Source: Lutibacter agarilyticus (lineage in GTDB: Bacteria; Bacteroidota; Bacteroidia; Flavobacteriales; Flavobacteriaceae). From it: a stretch of 64,000 bases of DNA. Below the pieces are notes generated by a model, which saw only the letters and a list, made by a program, of their open reading frames with translations, did not search any database and was not told the origin of the DNA. Positions 9,893 through 18,924 of the stretch are shown here, piece after piece (within the stretch, counting starts at the first letter, position 1; each line of letters opens with the position of its first letter). The DNA is taken from NCBI RefSeq assembly GCF_900188235.1, contig NZ_FZNT01000003.1:372001-436000 (forward strand), read 5' to 3'. Both the position numbers and the translations under genes were made by a program.

Positions 9893-10780
9893 ATGAAAAA
9901 ACTGATATTCAGCATTATAACAATACTTATTATTCACTTAAATACCGTAGCGCAAGACCTTTCGCCTTATATAAAAGTTGGGGAAACTACTAAAAGCATG
10001 CAAGCTATAACTGATGAAATTATAAGCACACTTAAAAGCAATGCATTTAGTGTTTTAGGAAATTACAGTCCGGGAAATAACGCAAAATTAAAAGTGATTG
10101 TGTTTACAAATGAAGCGTTAAAAAATACTGTTGTAAAAGTTTCAGACCGCGGTGCTTTAGCTGCAGCATTTAAAGTTGGTTTGGTTGAAAAAGATGGAAA
10201 AATAACCATTTCGTACACCAATCCTGATTACATTTTAAGAGCTTATTTAAGAGATAATTACAATTCTTTTAAAGCCGTTTTTGAAAAATTCAACAAAGAT
10301 GTAAAAACTACTTTTGCAAGTATTGGGAATGAATTTACACCTTTTGGCGGTAGTGAAGATGCTGAAGGATTAAAAAAATATCATTACAAAATGATGATGC
10401 CTTATTTTTCAGACCCTGAAGAATTAAATGAATATACTTCTTTTGAAGAAGGTTTAAAAATTATTGATGCGAATTTAAAAGCTAAAAAAGGTGAAACTGT
10501 TGAAGTTTATAGAATTGTATATCCTGATAAAAAAGTAGCAGTTTTTGGAATTGGCTTGTTAAATAAAGAAGATGGCGAAGCTGCTTTTTTACCAATTATT
10601 GGAGAAGATCACGTAGCTGCAATGCCTTATGAAATTATTTTACAAGGAACTCAAGTTACTATGTTACACGGAAAATATAGAATTGCTTTACACTGGCCAG
10701 AATTAACTATGGGAACTTTTATGAAAATTATGAGTACCCCTGGAGATATTGAAGATACACTTGAAGAAGTGTGTAAATAA
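9893..10780 (+). CDS. Exported DUF302-like protein
   Basis: A 295-residue protein with a signal peptide (residues 1-21, ending TVAQ). The mature part contains stretches that resemble the DUF302 fold, especially the C-terminal block WPELTMGTFMKIMSTPGD, where DUF302 proteins typically carry a related conserved segment; the size suggests two such units in tandem. No catalytic motif is recognised and no function is claimed. It is a single-gene unit, transcribed away from comEC, and is followed by a MITE-like repeat at 10807. The domain assignment rests on pattern similarity and is moderate. Confidence 0.7.
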   Translation: MKKLIFSIITILIIHLNTVAQDLSPYIKVGETTKSMQAITDEIISTLKSNAFSVLGNYSPGNNAKLKVIVFTNEALKNTVVKVSDRGALAAAFKVGLVEKDGKITISYTNPDYILRAYLRDNYNSFKAVFEKFNKDVKTTFASIGNEFTPFGGSEDAEGLKKYHYKMMMPYFSDPEELNEYTSFEEGLKIIDANLKAKKGETVEVYRIVYPDKKVAVFGIGLLNKEDGEAAFLPIIGEDHVAAMPYEIILQGTQVTMLHGKYRIALHWPELTMGTFMKIMSTPGDIEDTLEEVCK

Positions 10781-10806
10781 ACTTAATTTAAAAACAACTG
10801 TTCTTT

Positions 10807-10946
10807 TTAAAGAGGTTATCTAAAAATAAATAGAAACCCGTCATTCTGAATTTATTTCAGAATCTCATTATACCAATAATTAATCATTATGAGAACCTGA
10901 ATCAAGTTTAGGTTGACGAAAAGTGTACTTTTTAGATAGCCTTTTT
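10807..10946. repeat. MITE-like element with terminal inverted repeats and internal palindrome
   Basis: Outer arms AGGTTATCTAAAAA (10813-10826) and its near-complement (10929-10942, one mismatch) enclose a long imperfect palindrome: CGTCATTCTGAA at 10839 pairs with TTTAGGTTGACG near 10918, and TCTCAT at 10863 pairs with ATGAGA near 10889. It has no coding capacity and touches the lpxB stop codon. The shape is that of a small non-autonomous mobile element; transcribed, it would fold into a long hairpin and could terminate transcription from both sides. No second copy is in the window. Confidence 0.6.
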
Positions 10947-12047
10947 TTATTTTACAATAAGTGCTGCCACCTTTTCAGAAGCACCTACGCCTCCTAATTT
11001 TTGTTCCAATTCAGCATACTCCTGTAATAACTTTTCACGTTGTTTGCCTTCTAAAATTTTGTGAAGTTCTTCTTCAAGCTTCACTTCATTAAAATCGTCC
11101 TGAATTAATTCTTTTACAACTTCTTTGTTCATAATTAAATTCACCAATGAAATAAATTTCAAATTAATCAATCGTTTACCAATATGGTACGAAATATAAC
11201 TTGTTTTATAACACACAATTTCTGGCACTTTAAACAAAGCGGCTTCTAATGTTGCGGTACCTGAAGTTACCAATGCAGCATAAGAAACGGACAGTAAATC
11301 GTAGGTTTTATTGGTAACGAACGTAACATTTTCTTTATTGATAAATTGCTGGTAAAATTCAAAATCTTGACTAGGAGCACCTGCTATTACAAACTGGTAT
11401 TCTTTAAATTTATCGGTCATTCTTAGCATTACTGAAAGTATCTTTTTAATTTCCTGCTTTCTACTTCCTGGTAATAATGCTATAATTGGCTTGTTTGATA
11501 ATTGATGTTTTTTTCTGAAATCGGCAGCATTAATTTTTGTTCGGTTTGAAATAGCATCTAACAAAGGGTGCCCGACAAAAGTAACCTTGTAATCGTATTT
11601 TTTGTAAAAATCTTCAACAAAGGGAAGAATTACATACATTTCATCAATATCACGTTTAATATCTTTTACCCTACCAGATCTACTTGCCCAAACCTGAGGA
11701 GAAATATAATAAACAGTTCTAAAATTATTAGTTTTAGCCCATTTTGCAATACGCAGATTAAACCCTGAATTGTCTATAAAAATAATTTTATCAGGATTAA
11801 AACTTAAAATATCTTCTTTACAAAACTTTATAAAACCTAAAATAGTTGAAAGATTGGTGATAACTTCCGCAAAACCCATAAAAGCCCTTTCTTTAAAATG
11901 CTTTACTAAAGTTCCTCCAACTGCTTCCATTAAATCTCCTCCCCAAAATCGAATATCAGCTTCTTTGTCTTTTTCAAATATAGCCTTCATTAAATTGGAT
12001 CCGTGTAAATCTCCTGAAGCTTCTCCTGCAATAATATAGTATTTCAT
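10947..12047 (-). CDS. lpxB: Lipid-A-disaccharide synthase
   Basis: LpxB joins UDP-diacylglucosamine and lipid X to form the lipid A disaccharide on the inner face of the inner membrane, an essential step in outer-membrane lipopolysaccharide synthesis. The 366-residue protein begins MKYYIIAGEASGDLHG, the family's glycine-rich N-terminal signature, and contains VYYISPQVWASR, ALLPGSRKQEI and VTSGTATLEAALFKVPEIV, all typical GT19 blocks. Length matches the family. It is the last gene of surE - small membrane gene - lpxB, with gaps under 10 bases. The stop codon borders the MITE-like element. Confidence 0.96.
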   Translation of the reverse strand: MKYYIIAGEASGDLHGSNLMKAIFEKDKEADIRFWGGDLMEAVGGTLVKHFKERAFMGFAEVITNLSTILGFIKFCKEDILSFNPDKIIFIDNSGFNLRIAKWAKTNNFRTVYYISPQVWASRSGRVKDIKRDIDEMYVILPFVEDFYKKYDYKVTFVGHPLLDAISNRTKINAADFRKKHQLSNKPIIALLPGSRKQEIKKILSVMLRMTDKFKEYQFVIAGAPSQDFEFYQQFINKENVTFVTNKTYDLLSVSYAALVTSGTATLEAALFKVPEIVCYKTSYISYHIGKRLINLKFISLVNLIMNKEVVKELIQDDFNEVKLEEELHKILEGKQREKLLQEYAELEQKLGGVGASEKVAALIVK

Positions 12048-12053
12048 ATAAAT

Positions 12054-12359
12054 TTACCCTGAAAAAAACGTTAATAACAATACCAAAAAAGCAATAAAAA
12101 AGGTTTCCATTAAAACACCTCTAGCTCTGTATAGTTGTTTCTTTTTTAAAAAAACAAAAAAAACAAAAAAGTTAGCAATGGCTCCTAACACCAATATTTT
12201 TCCTTCTAAATTTCCTTCTTTTATCAATTCTAAACTTCTAGAAAAACTATATTTAGAAAAAAATTCAATAAACAAAAAGCAACCAAATGCCGTTGCTATT
12301 AAGGCTACTACAAAGCCAATTATAATTTCCTTTTTTATATTTAATTTAGTTGTATTCAT
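12054..12359 (-). CDS. Small membrane protein between surE and lpxB
   Basis: A 101-residue protein with about three hydrophobic segments (roughly residues 13-35, 53-71 and 84-100) and a lysine-rich N-terminus, so the start is probably cytoplasmic. It begins with ATG seven bases after surE and ends six bases before lpxB, so it is almost certainly co-transcribed with them. I recognise no domain with a known function. Its position next to lpxB allows, but does not show, a role in the envelope. Confidence 0.75.
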   Translation of the reverse strand: MNTTKLNIKKEIIIGFVVALIATAFGCFLFIEFFSKYSFSRSLELIKEGNLEGKILVLGAIANFFVFFVFLKKKQLYRARGVLMETFFIAFLVLLLTFFSG

Positions 12360-12366
12360 TCAACTT

Positions 12367-13131
12367 TTATAAGTTCCAATTATTTAATTTTTGAATAAAG
12401 TAGTGCGCTGTTAAATCGAATTGAACTGGGACCAAAGATATATAATTATGAGCCAACGCCCACTCATCAGTATCTTCACCTTTATCCATATTTGTAAATT
12501 CTCCTGTTAACCAATAGTACACTTTTCCTTGCGGATTTGTTCTTTTATCAAACTCTTCAACCCAATTGGCACGTGCTTGCCTGCAAACTTTAATTCCTTC
12601 AAAAGTTGTGCTTTTTGGGAAATTAACATTTAAAACTACACCATCAGGCAATCCGTTTTCTAATACATTACGGGTAATTTTTTCAATATATTCTTTTAAA
12701 GGTTCAAAATCAGCATTCCAAGAATAATCTAACAATGAAAAACCTATCGCCGGAATTCCTTCAACACCTGCTTCAACAGCTGCGCTCATAGTTCCTGAAT
12801 AAATAACATTGATGGATGAATTTGATCCGTGGTTAATTCCTGAAACACATAAATCAGGTCTTCTACCTAAAATTTCACTGACGGCTAATTTCACACAATC
12901 TGCTGGAGTTCCAGACGACTGATACTCTTCCTGAGGCCCTTTATCTATGGTTATTTTCTTACAATACAGCGTGTCATCAATGGTCACTGCATGTCCCATT
13001 CCACTTTGTGGACTGTCAGGCGCAACAACTACAACATCTCCAATTTCATTCATTACAGAAATTAATGTTCTAATTCCTGGGGCAGTTATACCATCATCAT
13101 TTGTAACTAAAATTAAAGGTCTTTTACGCAT
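12367..13131 (-). CDS. surE: 5'/3'-nucleotidase SurE
   Basis: SurE is a metal-dependent phosphatase that removes phosphate from nucleoside monophosphates. The N-terminus RPLILVTNDDGITAPG holds the paired aspartates (residues 12-13) that bind metal; PDSPQSGMGHAVT and SGINHGSNSS are the other conserved metal and phosphate loops. I chose the ATG at 13131 (254 residues): the only longer option starts with TTG at 13152 and adds seven residues absent from the family. It is the first gene of the cluster with the small membrane gene and lpxB. Confidence 0.95.
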   Translation of the reverse strand: MRKRPLILVTNDDGITAPGIRTLISVMNEIGDVVVVAPDSPQSGMGHAVTIDDTLYCKKITIDKGPQEEYQSSGTPADCVKLAVSEILGRRPDLCVSGINHGSNSSINVIYSGTMSAAVEAGVEGIPAIGFSLLDYSWNADFEPLKEYIEKITRNVLENGLPDGVVLNVNFPKSTTFEGIKVCRQARANWVEEFDKRTNPQGKVYYWLTGEFTNMDKGEDTDEWALAHNYISLVPVQFDLTAHYFIQKLNNWNL

Positions 13132-13461
13132 ACATATTAATTTAGAAAACAAAACTACTATATTTTATTTGGTTTCATAAGGTTAAACTTTAACATTTTG
13201 TAAACTATATTGCACAAATATTTCAGTAATATTGTGAATATATAGTACCATAAAATGATTGTTAAAAGCGCTCTTAAATTTACTAGATATTTAGTACAGT
13301 TGCCTACTTATACAAGTTTTTGATACCAAAAGTAAAAATAACCTAAATTGTAAATAAGATTTTAAATCAATTTATAAAAAAACGTTAATTTAGACATGTT
13401 CAAAATAAATGGCACTGTTTTAGTAGTAAAACATTTATAACATAAAAACTAGCACCGAAAG
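13132..13461. other. Intergenic region between divergent surE and prc
   Basis: A 330-base AT-rich spacer that must hold promoters for both genes. A TAATTTAG sequence near 13387, one base off the -7 consensus, may serve prc. I see no open frame, tRNA or strong hairpin here. Confidence 0.5.
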
Positions 13462-15576
13462 ATGATGATTAGAAAATTTAAATTTTTGTTACCCGTAATT
13501 TTTGTTTTTAGCTTATTTACAAGCTTTAATTCTGTAGCAAATTCAGATCCAAAAGATAAAGTATTATTAACAATATTAAGATATGTTTTAACAGAAGGAC
13601 ATTATCATCCTCAAGAAATTAATGATGAATTTTCTAAAAAAGTATATGCTAACTTTTTAAAAAACTTAGATCCTTCAAAACGTTATTTTTTACAATCAGA
13701 TATTGATGAGTTTTCAGCCTATGAAACATTGATTGATGATCAAATTAAAAGTGAAGATTTATCATTCTTCTATTTAGCTTATAACCGTTTTAAAGAAAGA
13801 ACTGCTGAAGCTGAACAATTTTACCCTGAAATTCTTGAACATGCGTTTGATTTTTCTAAAGATGAAACATTAGATATTGACTATGAAAATACTTCGTATG
13901 CATTAAACAAAGACGAGTTAAAAAACAAATGGCATCAACAATTAAAAACAAGTACCTTATCAAGGCTTTACGCAAAAGTTAAGGAAGAAGAAGATACTAA
14001 AAAAGAAGATGCTTCTTATACAATTAAACCTATTGATGCATTAGAGAAAGAAGCAAGAACTAAAATTTCAGAAAATATGAAAGAGTTTTTTGAGCGTTTT
14101 GATGAACTTACTCATGAAGATTGGTTTTCAACTTATATCAATTGCATTTCTGAACAATTTGACCCACACACAAACTATTTTGATCCTAAAGTAAAAAAAG
14201 GATTCGACCAAAGAATGTCTGGAAAACTTGAAGGTATTGGTGCTAGACTTCAACAACAAAATGATTATACTAAAGTAATTGAATTGGTATATGGTGGACC
14301 GGCTTGGAAACAAGGAGATTTAGAAGTAGGAGATCTTATTATTAAAGTTGCACAGGCTGATGGCGAACCTCTTGATATTGTTGGAATGCGTTTAGACAAA
14401 GCCATTGAATTTATTAAAGGTGAAAAAGGTTCTGAAGTTAATTTAACAGTTAAAAAAATTGACGGCTCAACAAAAATAATAACCATTATTAGAGATGTTG
14501 TTGAACTTGAAGAAACTTTTGTAAAATCGAGCGTTATTGAAAAAGACAACCGAAAATTTGGAGTAATCCATTTGCCTAGTTTCTATATTGATTTTAGCGA
14601 AAAAAACAGTAGAAATTCTGCTACAGATATGGCACAAGAAATTGAACGCTTGAAAGAAGAAAATGTTGAAGGTTTAGTGCTAGATTTAAGAAATAACGGC
14701 GGTGGATCATTACAAACTGCCATTGATATTTCTGGCTTATTTATTAAAAACGGACCTGTTGTTCAAGTAAAATACCGCAATACTGAAGCCGAAGTTCGTA
14801 AAGATAAAAACAATCAAATTCAATGGGACGGACCGTTAGTTGTGTTGGTAAATGAACTGTCTGCTTCAGCTTCTGAAATTTTTGCTGCAGCTATGCAAGA
14901 TTATGGTAGAGCTGTAATTATTGGAGGAAAACAAACTTACGGTAAAGGAACTGTTCAAAGTGTATTAGACCTAAACAGGTACCATAATTTAAATGAAGAT
15001 ATTGGAGCTTTAAAAATGACAATCCAAAAATTTTATAGAATTAATGGAGACTCTAATCAGTTAGAAGGTGTACATTCTGACATTATGCTGCCAAGCAGAT
15101 ATACTTATTTAGAAATTGGAGAACGCGATTTAGAAAACGCTTTAAAATACGACAAGGTTCCTGCGGCAACGTATACGCTTTGGAATAATTACGATAATTT
15201 TAATGAAGTTGTGAATAACAGTAAAAAACGTATTGCTTCAAATTCAACCTTTAAATTAATTGATGAAAATGCAAAATGGATCAAAAAATCTCAAGATGAA
15301 ACCTTGATTTATCTAAACCTGAATGCTTATAAAGAAGACATTGAAAGTCATGAAACAGCTTCTAAAAAATACAAATCAATTAGTGACTATACGAGTACCT
15401 ACACGTTTACTTCGCCTTTATACGAACAAACGCTAGCTGCTTCCGACGAAAATTTAGCCGAAAAAAGAGAAGTTTGGCATAAAAATTTGAATAAAGATAT
15501 TTATCTAGAAGAAGCTTTAAACGTTGTAAGCGAATTAAAATTAAAACCTAATTACCTTTTAGTGAAAAAATATTAG
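13462..15576 (+). CDS. prc: Tail-specific carboxy-terminal processing protease (S41)
   Basis: Prc/Tsp degrades or trims proteins with exposed hydrophobic C-termini in the periplasm. The 704-residue protein has an N-terminal signal segment (about 1-27), an N-terminal helical domain, a PDZ domain around 235-330 and an S41 catalytic core. The catalytic Ser lies in ELSASASEIF (about residue 466) and the Lys in QTYGKGTVQ, the spacing seen in E. coli Prc; a C-terminal extension of about 140 residues completes the long Prc type. A purine-rich GAAAG lies just before ATG. A permease gene follows after 35 bases and is probably co-transcribed. Confidence 0.95.
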   Translation: MMIRKFKFLLPVIFVFSLFTSFNSVANSDPKDKVLLTILRYVLTEGHYHPQEINDEFSKKVYANFLKNLDPSKRYFLQSDIDEFSAYETLIDDQIKSEDLSFFYLAYNRFKERTAEAEQFYPEILEHAFDFSKDETLDIDYENTSYALNKDELKNKWHQQLKTSTLSRLYAKVKEEEDTKKEDASYTIKPIDALEKEARTKISENMKEFFERFDELTHEDWFSTYINCISEQFDPHTNYFDPKVKKGFDQRMSGKLEGIGARLQQQNDYTKVIELVYGGPAWKQGDLEVGDLIIKVAQADGEPLDIVGMRLDKAIEFIKGEKGSEVNLTVKKIDGSTKIITIIRDVVELEETFVKSSVIEKDNRKFGVIHLPSFYIDFSEKNSRNSATDMAQEIERLKEENVEGLVLDLRNNGGGSLQTAIDISGLFIKNGPVVQVKYRNTEAEVRKDKNNQIQWDGPLVVLVNELSASASEIFAAAMQDYGRAVIIGGKQTYGKGTVQSVLDLNRYHNLNEDIGALKMTIQKFYRINGDSNQLEGVHSDIMLPSRYTYLEIGERDLENALKYDKVPAATYTLWNNYDNFNEVVNNSKKRIASNSTFKLIDENAKWIKKSQDETLIYLNLNAYKEDIESHETASKKYKSISDYTSTYTFTSPLYEQTLAASDENLAEKREVWHKNLNKDIYLEEALNVVSELKLKPNYLLVKKY

Positions 15577-15611
15577 TTAAAGTTGTAACTTTACTTTTTT
15601 AAGTTGAACTA

Positions 15612-16706
15612 TTGAAAACTACACATAACTCATTAAGCGCATTAGCACTCCAGAAGTTTAAAAAAAACACTACTGGAGTGCTTAGTTTTTGGTTCATAGT
15701 TATTTGTGGCTTAGTCGCTATTTTTGCTTACGCACTAGCGCCAGACAATAGCAGTAATGCAAACCAAATGCATTTAGAAATCCATTCAAAAAAACCAGGA
15801 TTTCAAGTACTTACACTTACGATTCCTTCCAAAGAAAAGACAACACAAACCACATATAATAAACTTTTAAACGGCATAAAAAATCAGAAAACAGTAATTC
15901 CAATCGCTAATTATTTCCTTTCTAAAGATGAATTAACCATTGAAACTTATTCTGAAAACAACATTCCAAGTTTAACAAAATCATTCCCTATAGCTCTTTT
16001 TGAAGATAAAGATATTTCAGAATACATTACATTAAAAACCTTTTATTTAGGAACTGATAAATACGGAAGAGATCTATTAAGCCGAATGCTCATAGGCACA
16101 CGAATTTCATTCTTTATAGGATTTATAGCCGTATTTATTTCATTAGTTATAGGTATTTCAATAGGTGCAATTGCTGGTTATTTTGGCGGTAAAGTTGATA
16201 CATTTATCATGTGGCTTATCAATATTACATGGTCAATTCCAACGTTATTATTGGTAATTGCAATTACATTAGCTTTAGGTAAAGGTTTTTGGCAAGTATT
16301 TATTGCTGTAGGTTTAACTATGTGGGTTGAAGTTGCAAGAGTGGTGCGCGGACAAATTATGAGCACCAAAGAGATGCAATATGTTGAAGCTACTAAAGCC
16401 TTAGGTTATTCAAATTTCCGAATTATTTTTAAACATATATTGCCCAACATTATGGCACCTGTAATTGTAATTTCAGCAGCCAATTTTGCAGGAGCTATTT
16501 TAATTGAAAGTGGTTTAAGTTTTTTAGGAATTGGTGCACAACCACCTACTCCATCTTGGGGTGCAATGATTAAAGATCACTACAGTTATATTATTTTAGG
16601 AAAAGCCTATTTAGCAATTATTCCTGGGTTAGCAATTATGAGTTTAGTAATGGCTTTTATGCTAATTGGAAATGCACTTCGTGATGCATTAGATGTTAAA
16701 AATTAG
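15612..16706 (+). CDS. ABC transporter permease, OppC/DppC type (TTG start)
   Basis: A 364-residue inner-membrane permease of the peptide/nickel ABC class. One hydrophobic segment near residues 22-43 is followed by a roughly 100-residue extracytoplasmic stretch and a block of helices; EATKALGYSNFRIIFKHIL is the EAA loop that contacts the ATPase. There is no ATG upstream in frame before a stop codon, so translation most likely begins at TTG 15612. The usual partners (second permease, ATPases, binding protein) are not nearby, so the system must be split across the genome or this subunit works in another assembly. Peptide as substrate is inferred from family. Confidence 0.87.
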   Translation: MKTTHNSLSALALQKFKKNTTGVLSFWFIVICGLVAIFAYALAPDNSSNANQMHLEIHSKKPGFQVLTLTIPSKEKTTQTTYNKLLNGIKNQKTVIPIANYFLSKDELTIETYSENNIPSLTKSFPIALFEDKDISEYITLKTFYLGTDKYGRDLLSRMLIGTRISFFIGFIAVFISLVIGISIGAIAGYFGGKVDTFIMWLINITWSIPTLLLVIAITLALGKGFWQVFIAVGLTMWVEVARVVRGQIMSTKEMQYVEATKALGYSNFRIIFKHILPNIMAPVIVISAANFAGAILIESGLSFLGIGAQPPTPSWGAMIKDHYSYIILGKAYLAIIPGLAIMSLVMAFMLIGNALRDALDVKN

Positions 16707-16777
16707 GAGTTATTTTAACTGTTAACTTCTTATTCAAAATAAAACAATTAGTTAAATTAGCAGCTTAAAAATTTAAT

Positions 16778-17227
16778 ATGAAATTTCAAGTTACCTTTAA
16801 TACAAAATGGTCAGATTTTGACCCAAACAGGCATATGCGTCACACTGCATACAACGATTATGCTGCAGAAGTACGCGTGCGTTTTTTTCAAGAACACGGT
16901 TTATCAATCAATGAATTTGCCAAACTAAATATTGGCCCTATTTTATTTAAAGAAGAAACTACTTTTTTAAAGGAAATTCATATTGGAGAAAATATCACCG
17001 TTTATATGGAGTTAGAAGGTGTTTCAAAAGGCATTGAACGTTGGAGATTTAGTCACCAAATTTTTAATAAAGACGGTATTCTTTCTGCTGAAATTAAAGT
17101 ATATGGTGCCTGGATAGATTTAGTAAAACGAAAATTAACGGCACCTCCACCAGAATTTTTAAAAATATTTGAAGAACTACCTAAAACTGAAAACTTCATA
17201 GAAATACCTTTAAAAAGTGAGAAATAG
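16778..17227 (+). CDS. Hotdog-fold acyl-CoA thioesterase
   Basis: A 149-residue protein of the 4-hydroxybenzoyl-CoA thioesterase-like hotdog family. The N-terminal block WSDFDPNRHMRHTAYNDY holds the conserved aspartate and the NxHM region found in these enzymes, which hydrolyse acyl-CoA or acyl-ACP thioesters in the cytoplasm. Length is that of a single hotdog domain. It starts with ATG 72 bases after the permease, and its last 11 bases overlap the next gene, which suggests coupled translation. The physiological acyl chain cannot be read from the sequence. Confidence 0.85.
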   Translation: MKFQVTFNTKWSDFDPNRHMRHTAYNDYAAEVRVRFFQEHGLSINEFAKLNIGPILFKEETTFLKEIHIGENITVYMELEGVSKGIERWRFSHQIFNKDGILSAEIKVYGAWIDLVKRKLTAPPPEFLKIFEELPKTENFIEIPLKSEK

Positions 17228-18014
17228 GAAGTTTATTTACACTTTAATCTCAATTTTATTTGCTGTAGGTTTTTATGTGTACGACAATTATGATACTGAA
17301 GAAATTTCAGTTAGTAACAACACTAAAAACACCTCAGTAACCAACTTTTTACCAACTTCAACAACGGGTGAAATAGCGCATCACAATTTTTATTCAGTAT
17401 CTTACAATGAAGCTTTTGAACAAGCTGAATGGGTTGCTTATGAATTAGAAAATTCACATATAAAAAGTGCTAATTTTAAACGCCCTTATTTTGTTGAAGA
17501 CCCTAAAATAAGCACCAAAAGTGCTTCGTACAGAAATTACAAAAACTCGGGTTACAATAAAGGTCATTTGTGCCCTGCAGGTGATCGAAAATTTTCTAAA
17601 GAAGCCTTTGATGAAACTTTTTTAATGAGCAATGTTACGCCTCAAACCTATGAATTTAATAGTGGCGTTTGGAACCGACTAGAGCAAAAAGTACGCTATT
17701 GGGCAAAAAAGCATAGAAAATTATATGTGGTTACTGGCGGAATATTAACTCAAAATTTAAAACGTATTGGAAACGAAAAAGTTGCAGTTCCAAAGTACTT
17801 TTATAAAATAGTTTTAGATTACCAAGAACCTGAAATTAAAGCCGTTGCTTTTTTGATGCCACATAAAAAATCAGAAAAAGGATTGCACCAATTTGTGGTT
17901 TCTATTGATGAAATAGAACAAAAAACGGGCATCGATTTTTTCCCTGAATTGGAAGATTCTTTAGAAACTAAATTAGAAAGTTCTATGAGTTACACCAAAT
18001 GGAATTTTAGGTAA
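17217..18014 (+). CDS. DNA/RNA non-specific endonuclease, exported or membrane-anchored
   Basis: A 265-residue protein of the beta-beta-alpha-metal nuclease family that cleaves DNA and RNA without sequence preference. The active-site block is YNKGHLCPAGDRK, in which NKGH replaces the classic DRGH but keeps the catalytic His; the downstream SNVTPQTYEFNSGVW carries the metal-binding Asn region. Residues 5-20 form a hydrophobic segment, a signal peptide or anchor, so the enzyme acts outside the cytoplasm. It starts at GTG 17217, overlapping the thioesterase by 11 bases. A likely role is scavenging nucleic acids; that is inference. Confidence 0.88.
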   Translation: MRNRKFIYTLISILFAVGFYVYDNYDTEEISVSNNTKNTSVTNFLPTSTTGEIAHHNFYSVSYNEAFEQAEWVAYELENSHIKSANFKRPYFVEDPKISTKSASYRNYKNSGYNKGHLCPAGDRKFSKEAFDETFLMSNVTPQTYEFNSGVWNRLEQKVRYWAKKHRKLYVVTGGILTQNLKRIGNEKVAVPKYFYKIVLDYQEPEIKAVAFLMPHKKSEKGLHQFVVSIDEIEQKTGIDFFPELEDSLETKLESSMSYTKWNFR

Positions 18015-18015
18015 A

Positions 18016-18924
18016 CTAACCACCAACTGTAGCTGTTATACCTTTGTTTTTAAACAGTTTAATAATTTCTTTAATCTTAGCTTCCGAAGGTGTTTCAAAA
18101 ACCTCAAAATGAGTTGAGTGTCCTAATTTTAGATGCTTATTTTCAGCAATATTATGATAAGGGAGTAAATTAACAACGGTTCTATTCCCTTCCAAAGAAT
18201 TCATAAAATCAGCGGTTTTTAAAATATTTTCTTCTGAAGTATTTACACCTTCAATTAAAGGAATTCTAAAAATAATTTCACAATTTGTTTTCGCTAGTTC
18301 GGTAATATTGGATAAGATTTTTTCGTTACTAACTCCTGTAAACTCTTTATGTTTTTCAGAATTCATTACTTTTAAATCTATCAAAAATAACTCAGTATGT
18401 TTGGCTACTTCTAATAGTGTTTCTTGTGATGAAAAAGCGGTAGTATCAACCACTCTATGATACATTCTTTCCCCACAAGCTTTTAATGCTTCTAATAAAT
18501 AATTAGCATGCATTAAAGGTTCTCCTCCAGAAAATGTAACGCCGCCACCCGACTGATCAAAAAAAACTGCTTCATTGTCAATCTCTTTCATTAAATCTGA
18601 AATTAAAATAGAGGAGCCAAGCATTTCAAATGCTTTTGTTGGACAAACCTCAGCGCATTTTCCGCACAAATTACATGTATTGAAATCTGTTACTATTCCT
18701 TCTGAAGTCATTATCAATGCATCATTTGGACAATTCGAAATGCAACTCAATGCGCCTATACATTTAGACGCATTGTACATTTTTTGCACTTTTGGCGACA
18801 TACTTTCAGGATTGTGACACCATTTACACGATAAATTACAGCCTTTAAAAAAAACGGTTAAACGTATTCCCGGACCATCATTTATGGCGTATTTTTTTAT
18901 ATCAAAAATTAAACCTGTAGCCAT
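18016..18924 (-). CDS. Glycyl radical enzyme activating enzyme (radical SAM), HypD activase
   Basis: This 302-residue radical-SAM protein installs the glycyl radical on the enzyme encoded just upstream. C29-x3-C33-x2-C36 (KGCNLSCKWCHN) binds the SAM cluster, and GGGVTFSGGEP is the SAM-binding glycine motif. An inserted ferredoxin-like region (about 50-98) should hold two more [4Fe-4S] clusters: the second motif is complete (C84, C87, C90, C94), but the first reads C55-x5-C61-x3-C65 with Ala58 where a cysteine is usual, giving seven cysteines instead of eight. The ATG follows the stop codon of the partner with no spacer, so the pair is one operon. Confidence 0.93.
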   Translation of the reverse strand: MATGLIFDIKKYAINDGPGIRLTVFFKGCNLSCKWCHNPESMSPKVQKMYNASKCIGALSCISNCPNDALIMTSEGIVTDFNTCNLCGKCAEVCPTKAFEMLGSSILISDLMKEIDNEAVFFDQSGGGVTFSGGEPLMHANYLLEALKACGERMYHRVVDTTAFSSQETLLEVAKHTELFLIDLKVMNSEKHKEFTGVSNEKILSNITELAKTNCEIIFRIPLIEGVNTSEENILKTADFMNSLEGNRTVVNLLPYHNIAENKHLKLGHSTHFEVFETPSEAKIKEIIKLFKNKGITATVGG

